From NCBI RefSeq assembly GCF_002101295.1, contig NZ_CP020778.1, forward strand, positions 1,219,001-1,283,000: a stretch of DNA of 64,000 bases, read 5' to 3'. This DNA is from Candidatus Pelagibacter sp. RS40. Its GTDB lineage: Bacteria > Pseudomonadota > Alphaproteobacteria > Pelagibacterales > Pelagibacteraceae. Below the pieces are notes generated by a model. That model had not been told where the DNA came from, did not search any database, and saw only the letters and a list, made by a program, of their open reading frames with translations. Of this stretch, positions 9,870 through 18,707 are shown in pieces. Position 1 is the first letter of the stretch, and the number at the start of each line of letters is the position of its first letter. A program made the position numbers and the translations under genes.

Positions 9870-10548
9870 CAATTATTTTAATTTTTTTCTCAATTTTAAT
9901 TTGTTTAGAATTTAAAGTGCACCTATATGCTAAAAATTTTACACCAGCTTTTTTCGCTTCGATATAACCCTCAAAATACTTAGGATCAATTTCTTTTGCT
10001 ATTCTAAAATTATTTATACCCTGAATTTGAGTTAAAAATAAGACATATGGTTTATAACCTTTTTTGATTGAATTAATTAACATTTTTAAATGTTTTAAAC
10101 CTCTTTCAGTAATCGCATCAGGAAATTCAGCAACCACATCATCAGTTATCAATGTAACATTTTTGACCTCTAATAAACTTTTATCGCACAAAAAATCAAA
10201 TCTTGTGTCTGATGAATATTTAAATTCTGGCCTAATGCTTTTAGTATTTTTAAATTCAGATATTAATTTATTTTCTAAACCATGTTGGACAATTCTGTTT
10301 GCTCTGTGCGTATTTACACCAACTAATTTTTTTTTAACTTTTATTAATTCAAGTGTATATTTAAGTTTTCTTGAAGGATCATTTTGTGGTGAAATCCATA
10401 CCTCATTTCCTTCATCTAAAAGACCTTTCATAGAACCTGTATTTGGACAATGAGCTGTTACAATTTTATTATTTACTTCTATATCAGCAAAAAATCTTTT
10501 ATATCTTTTTACTAATTTGCCTTTAATAAGTGTATTGGTAAAATTCAT
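9859..10548 (-). CDS. sfsA: SfsA family nuclease-like protein
   Basis: This 229-residue protein matches SfsA in length and motifs. It has the N-terminal RFFADIEVNNKIVTAHCPNTGSMKG-type OB region (about residues 18-45) and the restriction-nuclease-like core with D in FDFLCDKSLLEVKNV and FPDAITERGLKHL. SfsA was first named for sugar-fermentation stimulation; a nucleic-acid role is suggested by the fold, but its function is unsettled. It starts 21 bp from a divergently transcribed gene, so any promoter must reach into coding DNA. Confidence 0.93.
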   Translation of the reverse strand: MNFTNTLIKGKLVKRYKRFFADIEVNNKIVTAHCPNTGSMKGLLDEGNEVWISPQNDPSRKLKYTLELIKVKKKLVGVNTHRANRIVQHGLENKLISEFKNTKSIRPEFKYSSDTRFDFLCDKSLLEVKNVTLITDDVVAEFPDAITERGLKHLKMLINSIKKGYKPYVLFLTQIQGINNFRIAKEIDPKYFEGYIEAKKAGVKFLAYRCTLNSKQIKIEKKIKIIDDK

Positions 10549-10569
10549 TAATTTTATTTATATTTGTAA

Positions 10570-11322
10570 ATGACTAATAAAAAAGAAATAAATGCTGGGA
10601 TTTTAATTATTGGAAATGAGGTCTTATCTGGACGTACTAAAGATGTTAATACTAGCACCCTTGCAATATGGTTAAATTCATTAGGCATTAAGGTAAATGA
10701 GGTAAGAGTTATTCCTGATGATCAGGAAACAATTATCAATACCGTAAACGAATTAAGAAAAAAATATACCTATGTATTCACAACCGGAGGTATAGGTCCT
10801 ACACATGATGACATAACATCAGAATCTATATCGAAGCTTTTTAATGTTGAATATAATTTTCACCCAGAAGCTTTTAAAATATTAGAGAGCTATTATAAAC
10901 CAGGCGAATTCACAGAAGGACGACAGAAAATGGCTAAGATGCCAATAACATCAAAATTAATTTTAAATCCATCAAGTGGTGCACCTGGATTTTATATGGA
11001 GAATGTATTTTGTTTACCAGGAGTTCCCTCGATAATGCAATCCATGTTGGGAGGATTAGAAAATGTTTTAATTGGAGGAGATCCAATATTAAGTTCTACT
11101 ATTAATTTAAGAACAGTCGAAAGTGAAATCGCAAAGTCATTAAGTAAAGTACAAGATAACAATAAAGATGTTGATATTGGAAGTTATCCTTTTTTTAAGG
11201 CAGGAAAACTTGGTGTTTCAATTGTACTAAGATGTACAGATCAAAATAAAATTAATCAATGTAATGATCAAATAATAAACTTTGTTAGAGAAAAAAAAAT
11301 TGAAATTGTCGAGAAAGATTGA
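10570..11322 (+). CDS. MoaB/Mog-domain protein, CinA N-terminal type
   Basis: This 250-residue protein has a molybdopterin-binding (MoCF) fold in its first 170 residues, with GILIIGNEVLSGRTKDVN, FTTGGIGPTHDDIT and CLPGVPSIMQSM, as in the N-terminal half of CinA. The C-terminal 80 residues form the small CinA KH-like domain. The nicotinamide-nucleotide amidase domain of full CinA is absent. CinA-type N-terminal domains have been linked to ADP-ribose or NAD-metabolite hydrolysis, but the substrate here cannot be told. Its stop overlaps the next start as TGATG. Confidence 0.85.
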   Translation: MTNKKEINAGILIIGNEVLSGRTKDVNTSTLAIWLNSLGIKVNEVRVIPDDQETIINTVNELRKKYTYVFTTGGIGPTHDDITSESISKLFNVEYNFHPEAFKILESYYKPGEFTEGRQKMAKMPITSKLILNPSSGAPGFYMENVFCLPGVPSIMQSMLGGLENVLIGGDPILSSTINLRTVESEIAKSLSKVQDNNKDVDIGSYPFFKAGKLGVSIVLRCTDQNKINQCNDQIINFVREKKIEIVEKD

Positions 11323-11729
11323 TGCTTTACTTTGCATACGGAAGTAACCTTAACCACTTTCAAATGAAAAGAAGATGCAAAGATAGTATTTTTCTTAAAA
11401 AATATGAGCTCAAAGGTTTTAGATTAAATTTTAGAAGCAAATACAGAGCTGCTGATATAGAGAAAAAAAATAATTATTTAGTACCTGGTGCTTTGTATGA
11501 AATATCTAAAAGTGACGAAAAAAAATTAGATCTATATGAGGATTTCCCCATTCTATATAAAAAAATGTATTTTAAATATTACAATAAAAAAGTGATGACT
11601 TACATTATGCCAATAAAGTCAGAATTTAGATATCCAACAGAAAGGTATCTAAATGTTATAAAGCGAGGATATAAAGACTGTAAATTAGATAAATCTTATT
11701 TAGTTAAAGCTCTCAATCCACAAAAATAA
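11322..11729 (+). CDS. Gamma-glutamylcyclotransferase-like (GGCT/AIG2) protein
   Basis: This 135-residue protein begins LYFAYGSNLN, the nucleotide-free substrate loop YGSNL of the GGCT/AIG2 fold. It has LDLYEDFPILYKK, where the glutamate in the YE-FP motif is the general acid/base of the family. Such enzymes release 5-oxoproline from gamma-glutamyl amines or amino acids; the exact substrate is unknown. I used the ATG at 11322 that overlaps the upstream stop rather than a TTG one codon earlier. It is probably translated with its upstream neighbour. Confidence 0.82.
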   Translation: MLYFAYGSNLNHFQMKRRCKDSIFLKKYELKGFRLNFRSKYRAADIEKKNNYLVPGALYEISKSDEKKLDLYEDFPILYKKMYFKYYNKKVMTYIMPIKSEFRYPTERYLNVIKRGYKDCKLDKSYLVKALNPQK

Positions 11730-11732
11730 ATT

Positions 11733-12425
11733 ATGTCAAAAAAAAAGGAGAATCTATTAAAGGGTTTTTATGATGTTTCTCCCTTACTGTTACCTGTGGT
11801 TCCTTTTGGCATAATTTTTGGAGCAATTGGTATAGAATTAGGTTTTGGGCCGTACATAACTTACGCTACATCTATAATAATTTTTAGTGGGGCTAGTCAG
11901 ATAGTTTTTTTTCAACTTCTATCAAATGGCGCATCCTCGTTAATTGCTATAACATCATCCTCAGTCGTTAGTACTAGACATCTATTATACGGGGCAGTAG
12001 TTGCGCAATATTTGTCAAAATTATCTTTAATATGGAAGATATTTTTATCATATCTATTAACCGATCAAGCTTTTGCCGTTTCGCAAGAGTTTTTTAAAAA
12101 AAATTCAAATGATGAATATAAACATTATCATTTACTTGGTGCTGGATTAACTCTGTGGATAGTATGGCAATTGACAACAGTTATTGGAATTTTACTTGGT
12201 TCTATTGTGCCAGAAGAATTAGGTTTATCATTTACTATACCATTAACTTTTTTAGCTTTACTTATAAATTATTTTAGAAAAATAGATCATCTAATTGTAA
12301 TTTTTCTTTCAGGACTGTCTTCTATTTTATTTTATGATGCTCCATTAAAATCTTACATTATATTATCTTGTGTAGTCTCATTATTTATCATTTTTTTAAT
12401 AAACAAATTTCAGAAAAAAATATGA
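11733..12425 (+). CDS. azlC: AzlC family branched-chain amino acid exporter, large subunit
   Basis: This 230-residue inner-membrane protein has about six hydrophobic segments. The early motif PFGIIFGAIGIELG, then FSGASQIVFFQLLSNG and SSVVSTRHLLYGA, are AzlC hallmarks. AzlC works with the small AzlD subunit, encoded next with an ATGA overlap, as a two-component exporter of branched-chain amino acids or analogues. A role in draining excess valine or isoleucine is inferred from the family; the window also holds cimA. Confidence 0.9.
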   Translation: MSKKKENLLKGFYDVSPLLLPVVPFGIIFGAIGIELGFGPYITYATSIIIFSGASQIVFFQLLSNGASSLIAITSSSVVSTRHLLYGAVVAQYLSKLSLIWKIFLSYLLTDQAFAVSQEFFKKNSNDEYKHYHLLGAGLTLWIVWQLTTVIGILLGSIVPEELGLSFTIPLTFLALLINYFRKIDHLIVIFLSGLSSILFYDAPLKSYIILSCVVSLFIIFLINKFQKKI

Positions 12426-12736
12426 CTATTTGGATATCTGTAGTGATAGCAGGAATTATAAATTACTTAACTAGATTAGGATCTGTTTTATTAATTAAAC
12501 CTGAAAGATTAAGCGAAAGTGCAAAAAAAATATTAGGATATGTGCCATCTGCAGTATTCCCTGCAATAATATTTCCAGCAGTTTTTTTAAATGAAACAAA
12601 TACAGTTGTGCAAATTAATGATCCAAAAATTATTGGTTTTTTTGTTGCTATTGTAATTGGGTATATAAGTAAAAATATTATTTTAACAATTATAGCTGGA
12701 CTAATATCTTATTGGATAGTTATATTTTTATTTTAA
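12422..12736 (+). CDS. azlD: AzlD family transporter small subunit
   Basis: This 104-residue hydrophobic protein has four predicted membrane segments and begins TIWISVVIAGIINYLTRLG, matching AzlD proteins. The ATG at 12422 overlaps the azlC TGA (ATGA), the usual coupling for this pair; an upstream in-frame start at 12368 would lie well inside azlC and was rejected. The segment GYVPSAVFPAIIFPAVF is typical of the family. Confidence 0.88.
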   Translation: MTIWISVVIAGIINYLTRLGSVLLIKPERLSESAKKILGYVPSAVFPAIIFPAVFLNETNTVVQINDPKIIGFFVAIVIGYISKNIILTIIAGLISYWIVIFLF

Positions 12737-12738
12737 AT

Positions 12739-14031
12739 ATGTATTTATACTCAAAACTTCAAAACAGATCTAAGCCTATTAGAATTGGATTTATAGGATG
12801 TGGTAAATTTGTTTCAATGTTTTTAGCTCAGTACAATCAATTAGAAAAAATTCAAATAGATACAATTGTTGATGTAAATATTGAAAAAGCAAAAAAAAAT
12901 TGTCTTAATAGCGGTCTAAATGAAAAAACAATAAGTAATATAAATTTTACAAATTCATTAGATAATACTCTTGAAAGAGATATTGAAATTTATATTGAGG
13001 CAACAGGTAATCCAATTATCGGTACTGTGCATGCAACAAAAATAATTAATAATAAAAAACATATAATTTTAGTAAATGTTGAAGCGGATGTTACATGTGG
13101 AAAATTTTTATCAGATTTAGCAAATAAAAATAATGTTGTTTGTTCAATGGCTTATGGTGATCAACCATCTTTAATTATGGAACAAATTGAATGGGCTAGA
13201 CTTAATGGATTTCAAGTCATTTGTGCTGGCAAAGGGACTAAATATCATCCTACATTTGAATATTCTACACCTGAAACTGTCTGGGATCATTATGGACTAA
13301 CAAAAGAAAGAGCTGAAAAAGAATCTGGAATGAACCCTAAAATGTTCAACAGTTTTTTGTGTGGAGACAAATCAGCTATTGAAATGTGTGCTGTTAGTAA
13401 TGCTGCAGACTTGAAATGTCCAAAAGACGGTTTAACATTCCCACCAGTAGGTGTTTATGATATTGCAAAAAAACTTATTCCAAAAGATGAAGGTGGTTTA
13501 ATTGATCATAGTGGCCAAGTAGAAGTTATTTCTAGTATTGACCTTGATAAAAATGAAATTGAGAATGATTTACGCTGGGGTGTCTACATTGTTATTAAGG
13601 CACAAAATGAATACGTTAAAAATTGTTTTAAAGATTATGGAATGGTAACAGACTCATCAGGAAATTATTCAGCCATATGGAGACCATATCATTATATAGG
13701 ACTTGAATTAGCTCAATCAATTTATTCTATATCTCTAGATTTAAAACCGACTGGATTTACAAAAAATTATAATTCTGATGTTGGAGCAGTTGCAAAAAAA
13801 GATTTAAAAGCAGGTGAAAAGCTCGATGGAGAAGGTGGATTTTGTTCACGAGGTAAATTAATTAGTTCTCAAAAATCTAAAGAAGATGGCATCCTTCCAC
13901 TTGGCTTAACAGATAACGCAATTGTTAAAAGAAATATTAAAAGAGATGAATTAATTAGACTTACTGATGTTGATATTGATTTACCAAAAGAAGTTTTAGA
14001 GGCTAGGGAATATCAATACAATTTAATTTAA
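12739..14031 (+). CDS. Homoserine-dehydrogenase-like NAD(P) oxidoreductase with C-terminal SAF domain
   Basis: This 430-residue protein has an N-terminal Rossmann fold with IGFIGCGKFVSMFL (residues about 16-30), an EATGNP motif like homoserine dehydrogenases and Gfo/Idh proteins, and a C-terminal SAF-type domain (about residues 350-420, around KKDLKAGEKLDGEGGFC). No aspartokinase or ACT domain is present. Proteins of this architecture appear next to sugar-acid or polyol catabolism genes, but this one stands alone behind azlD, so its substrate is unknown. I chose the ATG at 12739, 2 bp after the azlD stop, over an upstream TTG. It overlaps the convergent TPR gene by 9 nt. Confidence 0.75.
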   Translation: MYLYSKLQNRSKPIRIGFIGCGKFVSMFLAQYNQLEKIQIDTIVDVNIEKAKKNCLNSGLNEKTISNINFTNSLDNTLERDIEIYIEATGNPIIGTVHATKIINNKKHIILVNVEADVTCGKFLSDLANKNNVVCSMAYGDQPSLIMEQIEWARLNGFQVICAGKGTKYHPTFEYSTPETVWDHYGLTKERAEKESGMNPKMFNSFLCGDKSAIEMCAVSNAADLKCPKDGLTFPPVGVYDIAKKLIPKDEGGLIDHSGQVEVISSIDLDKNEIENDLRWGVYIVIKAQNEYVKNCFKDYGMVTDSSGNYSAIWRPYHYIGLELAQSIYSISLDLKPTGFTKNYNSDVGAVAKKDLKAGEKLDGEGGFCSRGKLISSQKSKEDGILPLGLTDNAIVKRNIKRDELIRLTDVDIDLPKEVLEAREYQYNLI

Positions 14032-15723
14032 TTTTTTTTCTAAAAGTTCATAAACTTCATCGTTTATAAAATCCCAATTACAAAATTGTTTTTGATTAAA
14101 AAGTTTTAATTTATTATAAGGATTAAACTTATTAAACTCCCCCCATCTCCAATCTGGATACAAACATAAAATTCCCCAAGTTTCTATATTTAATGATGAT
14201 GCCAAATGAAGAAGGGATGTATCACAAGTAATTACAAGATCTAACTTCGATATTAGAGAAGAAAGTTCATCTAACTTATAATTACCACAATCAATAAGGT
14301 TTGAAGATTTAAAATATTCTAAATCTCTTTCCCATACTTCGTTTTGTAAGGCATAAAAATTTGCGTTTAAACAAAGAATTTTTCTAAAATTATTGAGTGG
14401 TATTGATCTATAAGGCTCATTAGGTCCTAAAAATGAACCTGACCATACTAAACCAATATTTTTCTTTGAAAAATCAATTTTATTTTCTAATTCTATTTTT
14501 TTTTTATGATTAAACTCTATAAGACTTTCCTCAAGGTTAATTTCTTCTTTATAAAAGAATTTAATGAGAGAACCTAAAGATATTTTAAAATCAAATGTTT
14601 GATTTTTACACTCGTCGTATGTTTTAATATTAATGTTTTTAAGATCTTTAAATAGATTTTTAATATTTTCTTGAACAACAAAAGTTATTTTATTTGAGAC
14701 TTTTGATAATGGTATCAAATATTTTGAAAATTGAATTGAATCTCCTAAACCCTGCTCATTATAAACTACTATTGATTTATCTTTAATATTTGTTCCATCC
14801 CATTCACTCATATCCTTAAAATAATTAGATAATTTAGATTTTCTAAACTCATAATATTTCCATCCTTCGTCAAAATTTCCTTCGTATAAATATCTAAGAC
14901 CAAGATAGTTGTAAAAATCTGAATTATTTTTAAGTATTTCTCTTGATTGGTTTAATAATTCATTTCCTTTATCGCTCTGACCAGAATTAAAATAAAGTCT
15001 TATTAATGTTATTAAAAATTTAGTGATACCTTTATTATTTTCTAATATTTTCTCAGCTTCTTGTAATTGATTTTTAAGAATTAAAAATTCTGCTTTATTA
15101 TGTAAGAATTCGGTATAATTACTATCTATAGTTTCTGCTTTTTTAAAGAATTCTTCAGCTTTACTTTCATCTCTAAGAGATAAATAGCAAAGTAAAATAT
15201 TATTAATTAAAATTTTATTATTACTATCTAGTTCTAAAGCTTTAGAAAAATATTTTACCGAAGTTTTTGGTTTACCTTTTCTTAGATATATATTGCCAAT
15301 ATTATTAAAGCCTCTTTTTTTATCACTACCGTCTGTATTAATATATATTTCGTAATATTTAATTGCTTCATCATAATTTTTATTCAATTCATTGGCAGAT
15401 CCAATTTGAAAAATATTTAATGGGTTTTTGTTATCTAAATAATATAATTTAGTAGAATAATTCAGTAATTCTTTAAATTTTTTACTAATAGTATAAATAA
15501 CGCAAAGGTTTCTTATTGGATCTTGAAATTTATCATCGATTTCGATTACTTTTAAAAAAAATTTCTCAGCCTCCGCTAAATTTTTTTTCATAAAATGAAT
15601 AACACCTAAAAAATTATAAATTATTGACTTATCATTTGAATTTTCATTTAATTTGCAAAGCTCTAATGCTTTATCTAAATTTTTGTTTTTAATATTTTCA
15701 GCTATGAGCTCTAATTGATTCAT
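14023..15723 (-). CDS. TPR-repeat protein with glycosyltransferase-like C-terminal domain
   Basis: This 566-residue protein has no signal peptide. Residues 1-290 are tandem tetratricopeptide repeats such as IYNFLGVIHFMKKNLAEAEK and GFNNIGNIYLRKGKPKTSVK. Residues about 310-566 resemble a GT-B fold of the heptosyltransferase (GT9) type: EQGLGDSIQFSKYLIPLS, GLVWSGSFLGPNEPYRSIPL and DLVITCDTSLLHLASSLN. TPR plus GT9-like proteins are common in marine bacteria and are thought to act in surface glycan or protein glycosylation; no acceptor can be assigned. It lies 34 bp downstream of the glucosylglycerate genes on the same strand and may be co-transcribed with them. Confidence 0.75.
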   Translation of the reverse strand: MNQLELIAENIKNKNLDKALELCKLNENSNDKSIIYNFLGVIHFMKKNLAEAEKFFLKVIEIDDKFQDPIRNLCVIYTISKKFKELLNYSTKLYYLDNKNPLNIFQIGSANELNKNYDEAIKYYEIYINTDGSDKKRGFNNIGNIYLRKGKPKTSVKYFSKALELDSNNKILINNILLCYLSLRDESKAEEFFKKAETIDSNYTEFLHNKAEFLILKNQLQEAEKILENNKGITKFLITLIRLYFNSGQSDKGNELLNQSREILKNNSDFYNYLGLRYLYEGNFDEGWKYYEFRKSKLSNYFKDMSEWDGTNIKDKSIVVYNEQGLGDSIQFSKYLIPLSKVSNKITFVVQENIKNLFKDLKNINIKTYDECKNQTFDFKISLGSLIKFFYKEEINLEESLIEFNHKKKIELENKIDFSKKNIGLVWSGSFLGPNEPYRSIPLNNFRKILCLNANFYALQNEVWERDLEYFKSSNLIDCGNYKLDELSSLISKLDLVITCDTSLLHLASSLNIETWGILCLYPDWRWGEFNKFNPYNKLKLFNQKQFCNWDFINDEVYELLEKKLN

Positions 15724-15757
15724 ATAAATAGAATTTAATATTATTTAACAATAATGT

Positions 15758-17479
15758 TTATTTATTTGAAAGCCAAATTGTTTCAAAAGGTTTTAGATTA
15801 ATAGAATTTAAAATTTCAGGTTTGACATTTGAATCAATTAAATTTTTAAATTTGTTGTATTTTTTATTTATTTTAGCATTTTGTAATTTTGAAGTTAGAT
15901 TAGTTATACATAAAATAGTTTGTTTTTTATCTAAACTAACTCTTTTAATACAAAAAAAATTGTTACCTAGATTAATATTAGCTCTGTAGGCATTAGGGTG
16001 AAACGCTTTTTGGTTTTTTCTTATTTTTAGAAGGTATTTTAAAGTTTCAAATATGTAATACTCTTTTGAAGAATTGCTTTTAATTTTTTTTAAAATATTT
16101 AATTCGTTCCATTTAAATCTATTAACATCTCTATTATTTCCAGTAATTACATATCTTGCTTCATCGTTTGACTTACCAAATAATGAGTTAAAATATATGG
16201 CTGGAACACCCTCAAAGGAAAACATAATTGCATGTGCAGCTATATACCTTTGAAAATTGTATAAACCCTTTTTATCTTTATCTGAGACTTTTAATGCATC
16301 AAAAACTGTAATATTTGACTCATAAACTTTCTTTTTATTGTTATTTACTTTTCTATAGGAAAATTTTGATCCATTTTTTTTTAATCTCAATAATAATTTT
16401 TTGATTGATTGATTATTAATTATACCTTCAAGCGGTCTCATTCCTATGCCATCGTGAGAAGCAATAAAATTTAAATAAGAATTTCCTTTTTTTGTTTGTG
16501 GTAATTTTTTACACCAAGCATTTAGGTACGTACCATTTTCGAATAATAAAGAATATATTAAGAGAGGTGGCAGAGTAAAATTATAAATCCAATTAGACTC
16601 ATCATTATTTCCAAAATAGCTTAAGTTTTCTTTTTCAGGCAGGTTTGTTTCAGTAACAATAATACTTTTTATACTTAAAGAGTCAGAGACAATCCTTAAG
16701 ACTTTTACAATTTCGTGTGTTTGTTTTAAATTTATACATTTTGTACCACTTTTTTTCCAAAGATATGCAATTGCATCTAACCTGAAAATTGTTACTCCAT
16801 TTTTTATTAAATTAAGCATTATTTTAATAAATCTTAATAAAACCTTTGGATTATAAAAATTAAGATCTATTTGATCATCACTAAAGGTTCTCCAAAGATA
16901 TTCCTTTTTTTTAAATATATTGATTTCCTTCAGTAACTTATGATCTCTTGGTCTTACAACTTTTGAAGCATTGAATTTTGAATTAATTAATAAAAAGTAA
17001 TCTTTGCCAGGTTTTTTTTCCTTTAAAAAATTTTTAAACCATAAACCTCTAGCTGATGCGTGATTTATAACCATGTCCGCCATAATATGTGCTTTTGAAG
17101 AAAAGTTTTTTATATTTAACCAATTACCAAATTTACTATCTATTTTATAATGATCTTTAACTGCAAAACCACTGTCACTGCTAGATGGATAAAATGGAAG
17201 GAAATGTATTGTATCAATAAACTTATTTAATTTTTTATTAAAAAATGCCTGAAAGGTTTTTAAATGTTTCTTATTTTTTGAATAAATACTATCGCCATAA
17301 CAAATCACCATCGTTGTTTTTTCTGAGACAAACCAATTTTTCTTTTTATTATTTCTATTAAAATGATTGATTATTTGTGAGATTTCCTCCGCAATAAGAT
17401 CAATCTCATTTTTGGGTAAAAAATTGTATATTTGATTTAATTTAAAACTAATTTTTCTTTTGTTTATCTGAGATAACAT
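15758..17479 (-). CDS. GH13_18 glycoside phosphorylase, probably glucosylglycerate phosphorylase (sucrose phosphorylase family)
   Basis: This 573-residue GH13 enzyme has all catalytic residues: nucleophile D235 in IFRLDAIAYLW, acid/base E277 in IVTETNLPEKEN and the transition-state aspartate D343 in ASHDGIGMRPLEG. HFLPFYPSSSDSGFAV is the sucrose-phosphorylase family signature. Characterised subfamily members are sucrose, sucrose-6'-phosphate and glucosylglycerate phosphorylases. Because the gene starts one base inside the stop of the glucosylglycerate synthase gene, I favour glucosylglycerate plus phosphate giving glucose-1-phosphate plus glycerate. Sucrose phosphorylase remains possible. No signal peptide is seen, so the enzyme is cytoplasmic. 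Confidence 0.82.
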   Translation of the reverse strand: MLSQINKRKISFKLNQIYNFLPKNEIDLIAEEISQIINHFNRNNKKKNWFVSEKTTMVICYGDSIYSKNKKHLKTFQAFFNKKLNKFIDTIHFLPFYPSSSDSGFAVKDHYKIDSKFGNWLNIKNFSSKAHIMADMVINHASARGLWFKNFLKEKKPGKDYFLLINSKFNASKVVRPRDHKLLKEINIFKKKEYLWRTFSDDQIDLNFYNPKVLLRFIKIMLNLIKNGVTIFRLDAIAYLWKKSGTKCINLKQTHEIVKVLRIVSDSLSIKSIIVTETNLPEKENLSYFGNNDESNWIYNFTLPPLLIYSLLFENGTYLNAWCKKLPQTKKGNSYLNFIASHDGIGMRPLEGIINNQSIKKLLLRLKKNGSKFSYRKVNNNKKKVYESNITVFDALKVSDKDKKGLYNFQRYIAAHAIMFSFEGVPAIYFNSLFGKSNDEARYVITGNNRDVNRFKWNELNILKKIKSNSSKEYYIFETLKYLLKIRKNQKAFHPNAYRANINLGNNFFCIKRVSLDKKQTILCITNLTSKLQNAKINKKYNKFKNLIDSNVKPEILNSINLKPFETIWLSNK

Positions 17480-18699
17480 TAACTATATTTTTTATTATCT
17501 TCATTTACTACTTCTTTTAATCTTTTTAAAAAATCTGGAATAGCACTTTTAACTCTACTCCATGTTGGTATGAAAGGTGTATCCATAGGATTTAATATAA
17601 AGGCTTCACCTGCTTTCATAATATTTCTTGCAAATAACTCAACTGTCTTTTCCTCAGTATGTGTATCTAATTTTAAACCATTCATTTCAGCATCACTTCT
17701 GTATATATCAATTAAATCTAAAGCAGATCTGTAATATGTTGCCTTTAATGATCTAAATTTTTCTCTACTAAATGTATTTCCTTGTGTTGCTAATTTTTTA
17801 ATAAAAGTTTTTATTATATCAATCGACATTCTTGATAAACCTTTTGTTTCATCATCAATTGATAATATTTGATGTTTATGATCATATTTATCCGCAAGAT
17901 CAACCTGACAAATATTTTGTGGAGAAAAACTTCTTTGCATCTCTGATAGTATCCCAACTTCAATACCCCAATCAGATGATATTCTTAGTTCAGGTAAAAC
18001 ATTTCTTCTAAATGAAAATTCTCCTGCTAGAGGGTATTTAAATGATTTCATAAATTCTAAATAATCGCTTTTACCAATAGTTTTTTCTAAAGCTGTTAAA
18101 AGTGGAAAAACTAATAATCTTGCAACTCGTCCATTCATCTTGTTTTCAGCAATTCTTGGATAATATCCTTTGCAAAATTCAAAATTAAAAGTTGGATTTA
18201 CTACAGGATAAAAAAGTTTTGCAAGCATTCTTCTATCGTATGTTTTGATATCACAATCATGCAATGCAACAGAACGTGCACTATCTCTTGCTATACACAT
18301 CCCAAGACAGTACCAAACATTTCTACCTTTACCGAGTTCATTTGGAGCTAAATCTTTTTTCTTTAATTCTTGATCAAGTTTTTTTAAAGCTGGACCATCA
18401 TTCCAAAGAATAGAGAAGGGCATATTTAATTTTTTAAAAAACTTCCATGCTTTCTTCGCTTGTTTGGAATTTGCTTTATCTAAACCTACAATTATATGAT
18501 CTAAGTAATTTGTTTTACTAATTTCTTTAACAATTTTAGGTAATGCATTTCCTTCTAATTCAGAATAAAGACATGGAAGAATTAATTCCATTTTTCTTTG
18601 TTTTGAAAATGAAAGTAGTTCTTTTTCGATTTCTGAAGTAGTTTTAGTACCAAAATCATGTAAGGTTGAAATTATTCCATTTTGAGAAAAATCACTCAT
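17479..18699 (-). CDS. gpgS: Glucosyl-3-phosphoglycerate synthase (GT81-like)
   Basis: This 406-residue GT-A fold protein resembles GpgS enzymes. It has IIVGLDKANSKQAK, a donor-site region NELGKGRNVWYCLG, the metal-binding DxD (DCD, residues 148-150) in VALHDCDIKTYDRR, and GEFSFRRNVLPELRISSDWGIEVG-type acceptor-site sequence (about residues 230-255). It would transfer glucose from an NDP-glucose to 3-phosphoglycerate. Together with the upstream phosphatase this makes glucosylglycerate, a compatible solute favoured when nitrogen is scarce. It is 8 bp after the phosphatase gene. Donor nucleotide is not determinable; galU elsewhere in the window would supply UDP-glucose. Confidence 0.85.
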   Translation of the reverse strand: MSDFSQNGIISTLHDFGTKTTSEIEKELLSFSKQRKMELILPCLYSELEGNALPKIVKEISKTNYLDHIIVGLDKANSKQAKKAWKFFKKLNMPFSILWNDGPALKKLDQELKKKDLAPNELGKGRNVWYCLGMCIARDSARSVALHDCDIKTYDRRMLAKLFYPVVNPTFNFEFCKGYYPRIAENKMNGRVARLLVFPLLTALEKTIGKSDYLEFMKSFKYPLAGEFSFRRNVLPELRISSDWGIEVGILSEMQRSFSPQNICQVDLADKYDHKHQILSIDDETKGLSRMSIDIIKTFIKKLATQGNTFSREKFRSLKATYYRSALDLIDIYRSDAEMNGLKLDTHTEEKTVELFARNIMKAGEAFILNPMDTPFIPTWSRVKSAIPDFLKRLKEVVNEDNKKYS

Positions 18700-18707
18700 A
18701 CAAAATT

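Noticed and set aside
10064..10453. 129-codon plus-strand frame opposite sfsA
   Set aside because: It is a shadow of a clearly recognisable SfsA and has no ribosome-binding site or recognisable motif.
3901..10548. Purine riboswitch or PurR-type operator for the pur operon
   Set aside because: The sfsA upstream gap is only 21 bp and the internal gaps are too short; no aptamer-like fold is visible.
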